Shown here one piece after another: positions 22,845-27,361 of a stretch of DNA of 27,361 bases. Made by a program: the position numbers and the translations under genes. The DNA lies in the NCBI GenBank assembly GCA_002690085.1, contig NZDM01000012.1:3323-30683 (forward strand). The letters are read 5' to 3'. This stretch comes from Flavobacteriaceae bacterium (GTDB lineage Bacteria; Bacteroidota; Bacteroidia; Flavobacteriales; Flavobacteriaceae). Under the pieces are notes generated by a model. It was given only the letters and a program-made list of their open reading frames with translations. It did not search any database and was not told the DNA's origin. Numbering within the stretch: position 1 is the stretch's first letter; every line of letters begins with the position of its first letter.

Positions 22845-25292
22845 CTACAATTTATATTGGACGGTAAGGTAAAAATTTCGAGGAGCAGAGGGAATGATAC
22901 CTGGACCTGGATAACCGGTTGCCCGTCTGGTAAAATACGCATTGTCCAGAAGATTGTTTATACCTGATTCAAACTGAAATGCACCCCATTTATAGGAACA
23001 TCCAAAATCTAAAATATCGTAAGCAGGAATCGCACCAATGACACCACTTAAATTCCCCTCAGTGGCATTAGTAGCATCTGTATATTGGTCTGATAGATAA
23101 GAATACTGGAGATTGGCGGTGAAATCTTTATAAGAAAACTTAAATCCAGTTTTAAAATTAACTCTGGGAACAAACTCTACACGATTTCCAACAATTCCAT
23201 TGGCTTGACTTTCAGTGTATTTGGAATCAATAAGGGAGGTGTTAAAAAATATATTGGATTTAAGCTTGTTGTTAAAATTAAAAATTTCATTGAGATTAAA
23301 ATCTAACAGACTTTCAAATCCGAAAATTCTTGCTTTTCCAATATTGCCTCGCTCGGACCGTACATTTCCATCAGGAAAAACTTTCTGTAAAAACCCAATA
23401 CGGTCATCATATAGTAATGAGAAGATACTGATGTCGTAGGAAATGTAATTTTTAAAAACACCGCGCAAGCCCACATCCATTGTTGCTCCTTTTTCATCTG
23501 TAATATTAGGGTTAATCACAAAGGCTGGATTGATGATGCTAATGTCTGCAAAAGTCACTGACCTATAGTTTTGAGATAAGTTGCCATAAAACTCCAAGGA
23601 AGTATTGGGCTTGTAACTGGCGCCAAGACCCAACAAGACAAAAGAGCGTTCACGTGTTTCGTTGTAAAAATCAGTTTCATTTAGGATGACATTACCAGCA
23701 GCGTCTAAATTTATACGTTTGCTATAGCCTTGACTTTCCGTCTTGATGTACTCCAATCGAAACCCTGGGGTGATTGAAATTTGATCATTTAAGTAAATTA
23801 ATTGTTCCCCAAAAACAGCGGTATTGAGATTTGGATAAGTATAACATGATTGGGCAGGATAGTCAATGTATTGTTGGGTTTGAAAACTAAAATCGGGACC
23901 TGATCCACTACTTCCAGGGCCTTGTTTACCTATATTGTTGGCCTTATAGTACTTGACGCCTAAAAGCGCTGTAGCATTTTTATTTAACAGTTTGTAGTTG
24001 TGAATCAATCGTGACTCAAAACCATAATTATTAAAATCGCCTTTGATAAGATCTCGTTCCTCATAGGAACCAAAAAAATCATCAAATATATCTGGCTGAT
24101 CAACTCTGTTTGTCCTAAAACCAAGAGCATCCCTAGTAGCATCAAGTCCAAAAAAATTAAAACTAAATTTTGTGCTTTCTGAAAATTCGTGGGTTACCTT
24201 GGCATTGTAAAGCAACCAATTGATGGCAAACCAATTTCTGGATCTATTGCTTTGATAGGGATCACTTTCAAACATTGTATCGTTCAAGCCTCCAGCTTGC
24301 TTGGCCAGATAGTTTAAATACGTTATTTCTCCTGTTATTTCTGTTTTTTCTGAAAGCTTATACTCCAATTTTAAATACAGATTCCTGGATGAAAAATTAG
24401 AGTTATCTCTAAAACCATTCCCTTCTTTGTAATTAAAAAATGCATAATACCCAAGCCTATTTTTAGTTCCGCTGAGGCTTGTGAAGTTTGTATAAAGATT
24501 GTTGCTGCCCAGCGTGTTTCGTGTTTGGACTTCCAACAAACGGTTGGGATTGGGAGCTTTCATTTTAAAATTTACCAAGCCGCCAAACTGGGTGCCATAT
24601 TGTAGGGAGGCAGCCCCGCGAACAATTTGAATTTCTGAAAGGGCTTCGGAAGCAGGGGTATAATAACTCTCAGGATACCCTAGTACATCCGCACTAATGT
24701 CATAGCCATTTTGACGAGTGTTGAAATTTGAGGTTCGGTTGGGATCTAAACCACGGCCGCCAATATTGAGTTGTAGTCCAGCATCGTCATTTTGATAAAT
24801 ATTCAGCCCTGCAATCTGGCTGTATATTTGCCGGGCATTATTAGTTGCCAAATTTGCAAAAATATTATTCATGACGACAACCTCATTTTTTTTACCAGCA
24901 TAAATGGCCATTTCTTCTACATCAGCCATGCGTTTGACAGAAAAATATTGTTTTTTTACCACAGCCAATTCAACAGATGATAACTGCTCTGTAAGTGGTT
25001 CTAAAACAACCTTCAAATCAAGCTTATTGGAAGTATTTATGGTTGTTTTAAAAGGTTTGTAGTTATAGGAAAAATAGATCAAATCAAGGCTGTCTTTTTC
25101 TGTGACAAAGGCATAAGCCCCTTTGACATCGGTTGTTGTTAGCAATTTCCCAAATCCTGAAAAAATCTCAACAGATGCGATGGGCGTTTCTGTGAATTTA
25201 TCGAAAACAGTTCCCGAGACTTCGGATTGCCCGAACGATAAAAGGTTTGAAAGCACTAATAAATAAATAATATTAAAATCCTTTAATCTCAT
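22845..25292 (-). CDS. TonB-dependent receptor, FecA-like, with carboxypeptidase-regulatory N-terminal domain
   Basis: The 815-residue protein starts with a signal peptide (MRLKDFNIIYLLVLSNLLSFGQ). A carboxypeptidase-D regulatory-like beta-sandwich follows (about 24-95, VSGTVFDKFTETPIASVEIF), as in many Bacteroidota TonB receptors. The plug includes IYSQIAGLNIYQNDDAGLQL, IGGRGLDPNRTSNFNTRQNG and EIQIVRGAASLQYGTQFGG, a set typical of FecA-like siderophore/ferric citrate receptors. The barrel runs to the C-terminal FYLTVQYKL. Its ATG lies 20 bases inside the end of the HTTM-protein gene, so translation is coupled. The ligand is unknown; an iron complex is likely from family and operon context. 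Confidence 0.92.
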   Translation of the reverse strand: MRLKDFNIIYLLVLSNLLSFGQSEVSGTVFDKFTETPIASVEIFSGFGKLLTTTDVKGAYAFVTEKDSLDLIYFSYNYKPFKTTINTSNKLDLKVVLEPLTEQLSSVELAVVKKQYFSVKRMADVEEMAIYAGKKNEVVVMNNIFANLATNNARQIYSQIAGLNIYQNDDAGLQLNIGGRGLDPNRTSNFNTRQNGYDISADVLGYPESYYTPASEALSEIQIVRGAASLQYGTQFGGLVNFKMKAPNPNRLLEVQTRNTLGSNNLYTNFTSLSGTKNRLGYYAFFNYKEGNGFRDNSNFSSRNLYLKLEYKLSEKTEITGEITYLNYLAKQAGGLNDTMFESDPYQSNRSRNWFAINWLLYNAKVTHEFSESTKFSFNFFGLDATRDALGFRTNRVDQPDIFDDFFGSYEERDLIKGDFNNYGFESRLIHNYKLLNKNATALLGVKYYKANNIGKQGPGSSGSGPDFSFQTQQYIDYPAQSCYTYPNLNTAVFGEQLIYLNDQISITPGFRLEYIKTESQGYSKRINLDAAGNVILNETDFYNETRERSFVLLGLGASYKPNTSLEFYGNLSQNYRSVTFADISIINPAFVINPNITDEKGATMDVGLRGVFKNYISYDISIFSLLYDDRIGFLQKVFPDGNVRSERGNIGKARIFGFESLLDFNLNEIFNFNNKLKSNIFFNTSLIDSKYTESQANGIVGNRVEFVPRVNFKTGFKFSYKDFTANLQYSYLSDQYTDATNATEGNLSGVIGAIPAYDILDFGCSYKWGAFQFESGINNLLDNAYFTRRATGYPGPGIIPSAPRNFYLTVQYKL

Positions 25293-26646
25293 CTTTAAAA
25301 GGTTTAATCCATTGTTTGTGTTTGAATGATTCTTTTTGCGTCAGCAGATCGATTTCAGGGTCAATAAATTGTTGATTAGATCTGCCATTCAGGGATACAT
25401 AGCTTTCCGCATATATTCCGATATTTTTATGCCCTTGGCTTTTAAAATGGTCTCCTAAATAATGTGCGTACTCCAAAATCATATCTGGTTGAAAACTCAT
25501 TTGTTTGATTTGAAGATCGGTCAAAAAATGGCCATTCCTAACATAAAAAGAACTACCGGAGGTTTTATTGACAACTTTAAAATTGGTGTAACCTATTTTC
25601 TCAACCAACATCACTCTCCATGAAAATCGATACCCTTCCTCGGCCCAAAATAGTTCCGATGGGTATAAAACATATCTGAAGGGAACAACCATCTGAACGG
25701 CAAAAAAAATGATAAGGGTCCAAAGTATCCATTTAGGCCGCTTGTAATAAAAATGATTTACATTTTCAATGAACGAAACCTCCACCACAGAGCGCAAGGG
25801 CTGAATGATTTTTTTTAGTAATGTTACAATCTTATCGTGGGTCTCGCCATCAAAAAAGATCAAGGCACTGACAATCATGATGTACGGAAACATCCCTATA
25901 GGGAATAAAACGGCTGTAAAAACATGAAAAAAGACCACCATTGCAAAACCAAAAAGTCTCGTCTTTCTGTAGAACAAAAGAAATGGAATACTGAGATCGT
26001 AAAGCATACCGCCCCAACTCATAGCGTAATGTACCCAATCTTGTTGCAATAAAGTTTCACCTATTAGGGGAATATCGTACTTGGAAGGCATCCATATTTT
26101 AAGTGGCAATGCCTTAAAAAGCCAGTCCGAATTTATTTTTGCAAGGCCAGCATAGAAATAAACGATAACCATTAAGAGTTTTATCGCATCAACAGTCCAC
26201 TGTGGTATTTCTTTGTATTGTTTTTTTCTAAAAAAAACATCCATTGAAAAGCATTTGTTGGCAGGCAAGAAAACAAGCAAAAAACTTAAAATACTTATGA
26301 AATAGTAGTGATTTAAATAGGTTGTTTTTTCTATGAGTTCTATGTAGGTAAAGCAGAAGAAAAATAGTAAAATGCTAAGTCTATACCACAGACCAATTGT
26401 GATGAGAAAAGCACATAAAATGCAAATGATAAAAAGCAAGTAGGTATAACTTCCCAAACTCTGAACCCATTCAAAACCATAATATTTGAAATGAAATTTT
26501 GGCTCTACATATACAGTTTCAATCCAGCCCTTACTCCAAAACCGCAGCATGCTATAGAGCATCATGAGTCCAAAACAAATTCTAAAAACCGCGAGCTTTG
26601 ACGACGCTGTTGATCTTTTTAAATAATTATCAATCTTTAAAATCAT
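25273..26646 (-). CDS. HTTM / vitamin K-dependent gamma-carboxylase-like membrane protein
   Basis: This 457-residue integral membrane protein belongs to the HTTM family, homologous to the human vitamin K-dependent gamma-glutamyl carboxylase (GGCX). The membrane part shows LAVFRICFGLMMLYSML (18-34), TTYLNHYYFISIL (108-120), VIVYFYAGLAKINSDW (160-175) and FFHVFTAVLFPIGMFPYIMI (239-258). AGLAKINSDW aligns with the human AGVKKLDADW that holds the proposed catalytic lysine, here Lys170. The soluble C-terminal part (about 335-450) also looks GGCX-like: GYRFSW, then YVSLNGRSNQQFIDPEIDL (416-434) and WIKPF (446-450), against the human VSINDRFQQRIFDPRVDI and WVQPL as I remember them. It lies between an imelysin gene and a TonB receptor gene, overlapping the latter by 20 bases. 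Whether it carboxylates glutamate is unknown. Confidence 0.88.
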   Translation of the reverse strand: MILKIDNYLKRSTASSKLAVFRICFGLMMLYSMLRFWSKGWIETVYVEPKFHFKYYGFEWVQSLGSYTYLLFIICILCAFLITIGLWYRLSILLFFFCFTYIELIEKTTYLNHYYFISILSFLLVFLPANKCFSMDVFFRKKQYKEIPQWTVDAIKLLMVIVYFYAGLAKINSDWLFKALPLKIWMPSKYDIPLIGETLLQQDWVHYAMSWGGMLYDLSIPFLLFYRKTRLFGFAMVVFFHVFTAVLFPIGMFPYIMIVSALIFFDGETHDKIVTLLKKIIQPLRSVVEVSFIENVNHFYYKRPKWILWTLIIFFAVQMVVPFRYVLYPSELFWAEEGYRFSWRVMLVEKIGYTNFKVVNKTSGSSFYVRNGHFLTDLQIKQMSFQPDMILEYAHYLGDHFKSQGHKNIGIYAESYVSLNGRSNQQFIDPEIDLLTQKESFKHKQWIKPFKDEIKGF

Positions 26647-26679
26647 TTAAAAAGCGTATTTAATATTTAGTGATTAATT

Positions 26680-27361
26680 TTAGTCACCATCAGCATCTAC
26701 ATAGTCAGTCGAAATTTGTAAAACAGATAACATATCTGTTTTTAAAAGAACTGTACAAGCTTGTATATTATCGTAAGTGATAGCCATACCTAGGAAATCG
26801 TTATTTAACTGATTTACAAAATTAGAATCCAATCCTTCAATTGATGATTTCCCAAGATCTAGCTGTGCATTGATGTCACTGCTCAAGCCAAGCATCTCTT
26901 CTGTCGCAAAATTATCAAGAAATTGTTTTAAACTAGGATTACCGTTACCATTGAAAAAGGTTTTAATGGCATCCATGGCCTCTAGTGCAAGCAATCTACT
27001 TACATTTTCGTTGTGATAAGCTTCTACTTTTTCAGGAAAAATATCTCCACCAGAAAAAATTCCAACAGGGATCCCAAATTTATTGGCTCTGAACCCTTTT
27101 TCGTAATAATAAATGAAATCATTTGTCATTTTATTGGCAGATGAAGTTGCTGTATTTTCTACAGATGCAATAAAACTACCTCTGTAATTATTCCATTCAC
27201 TTTTTACATAATTGGTGTTGGAGACCATTCTATCCGTAATTTCAGTTAGATAGTTGCTGAAGTTAGGGTTCGTGATATAAAGGTTTAATATTGAAGCGTC
27301 GTCTTCTGCAATACCAAATAAAAGGTAATCCATTGCTGGAAAGCCTTGGGCAGAATTATAA
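26680..27361 (-). CDS. Imelysin-family (peptidase M75-like) protein, C-terminal part
   Basis: The gene runs in from the right edge of the window. About 226 codons are visible, and the first residues, YNSAQGFPAMDYLLFG, are the usual core segment of imelysin-family proteins (the GFPALDYLLYG type). ATG codons inside it, such as the one at 27333, are not the true start, because the frame stays open to the edge. Imelysin-like proteins (IrpA, and EfeO in the same fold group) are cell-envelope helical-bundle proteins induced by iron limitation in several bacteria. The GxHxxE motif is outside the window or not recognisable. It is followed 33 bases later by the HTTM gene and probably heads, or nearly heads, the iron operon. 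The very end is acidic (YVDADGD). Confidence 0.88.
   Translation of the reverse strand, partial: YNSAQGFPAMDYLLFGIAEDDASILNLYITNPNFSNYLTEITDRMVSNTNYVKSEWNNYRGSFIASVENTATSSANKMTNDFIYYYEKGFRANKFGIPVGIFSGGDIFPEKVEAYHNENVSRLLALEAMDAIKTFFNGNGNPSLKQFLDNFATEEMLGLSSDINAQLDLGKSSIEGLDSNFVNQLNNDFLGMAITYDNIQACTVLLKTDMLSVLQISTDYVDADGD

Noticed and set aside
1..27361. Insertion sequences, prophage, CRISPR array, integron or toxin-antitoxin module
   Set aside because: No transposase, integrase, phage gene, regularly spaced repeat or small toxin-like gene pair was seen on either strand.

Overview
The window is a chromosomal stretch of a member of the Bacteroidota, most likely a marine-type Flavobacteriaceae. 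The evidence is mutually consistent. The DNA is A+T-rich, Shine-Dalgarno sequences are essentially absent, and at least eight sites match the Bacteroidota -7 promoter box TAnnTTTG. Transketolase is split into two genes, the zeaxanthin-type carotenoid operon ends in a fused CrtYcd-type lycopene cyclase, and HmuY/TonB-receptor genes and SurA-like chaperones are present. No insertion sequence, prophage, CRISPR array or rRNA operon was seen, and no gene-free stretch exceeds 300 bases.

Left part (1-9300), mostly housekeeping. On the minus strand lie tgt, an LptF/LptG permease, an EamA/DMT transporter, accA and the 5' part of dnaB. The first three are packed as one transcription unit; accA has its own -7 box and a terminator that separates it from dnaB. 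Diverging from tgt is a two-gene transketolase operon, closed by a strong bidirectional terminator shared with a convergent FKBP-type lipoprotein. A small S4 RNA-binding protein and a PyrR-like phosphoribosyltransferase follow; the latter overlaps tail to tail with shikimate kinase.

Middle (9361-13300). A consensus promoter drives tRNA-Lys(UUU), followed by a terminator-like hairpin and tRNA-Leu(GAG). A 194-bp spacer then holds an 18-codon ORF that looks like the start of a MerR-type regulator gene and a second terminator-like hairpin. Next comes the operon crtI-crtB-crtZ-crtY, whose products would convert GGPP-derived phytoene to zeaxanthin; the GGPP synthase is not here.

Right-middle (13348-20044), minus strand. 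guaB is followed by a tightly coupled operon of a two-parvulin-domain isomerase, a divergent SurA-like lipoprotein without a visible parvulin domain, a SurA-like isomerase and a MoxR AAA+ ATPase. This looks like an outer-membrane-protein chaperone unit.

Right end (20116-27361), minus strand. This is an iron/haem-acquisition operon: the C-terminal part of an imelysin-family protein (cut by the window edge), an HTTM/vitamin-K-dependent gamma-carboxylase-like membrane protein, a FecA-like TonB receptor with a carboxypeptidase-like N-terminal domain, an HmuR-like TonB receptor, and an HmuY-family lipoprotein. The gamma-carboxylase homologue inside an iron-uptake operon is the most interesting system here. 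The other notable points are the loss of the usual cysteine zinc ligands in Tgt and the possible merR relic in front of the carotenoid genes.
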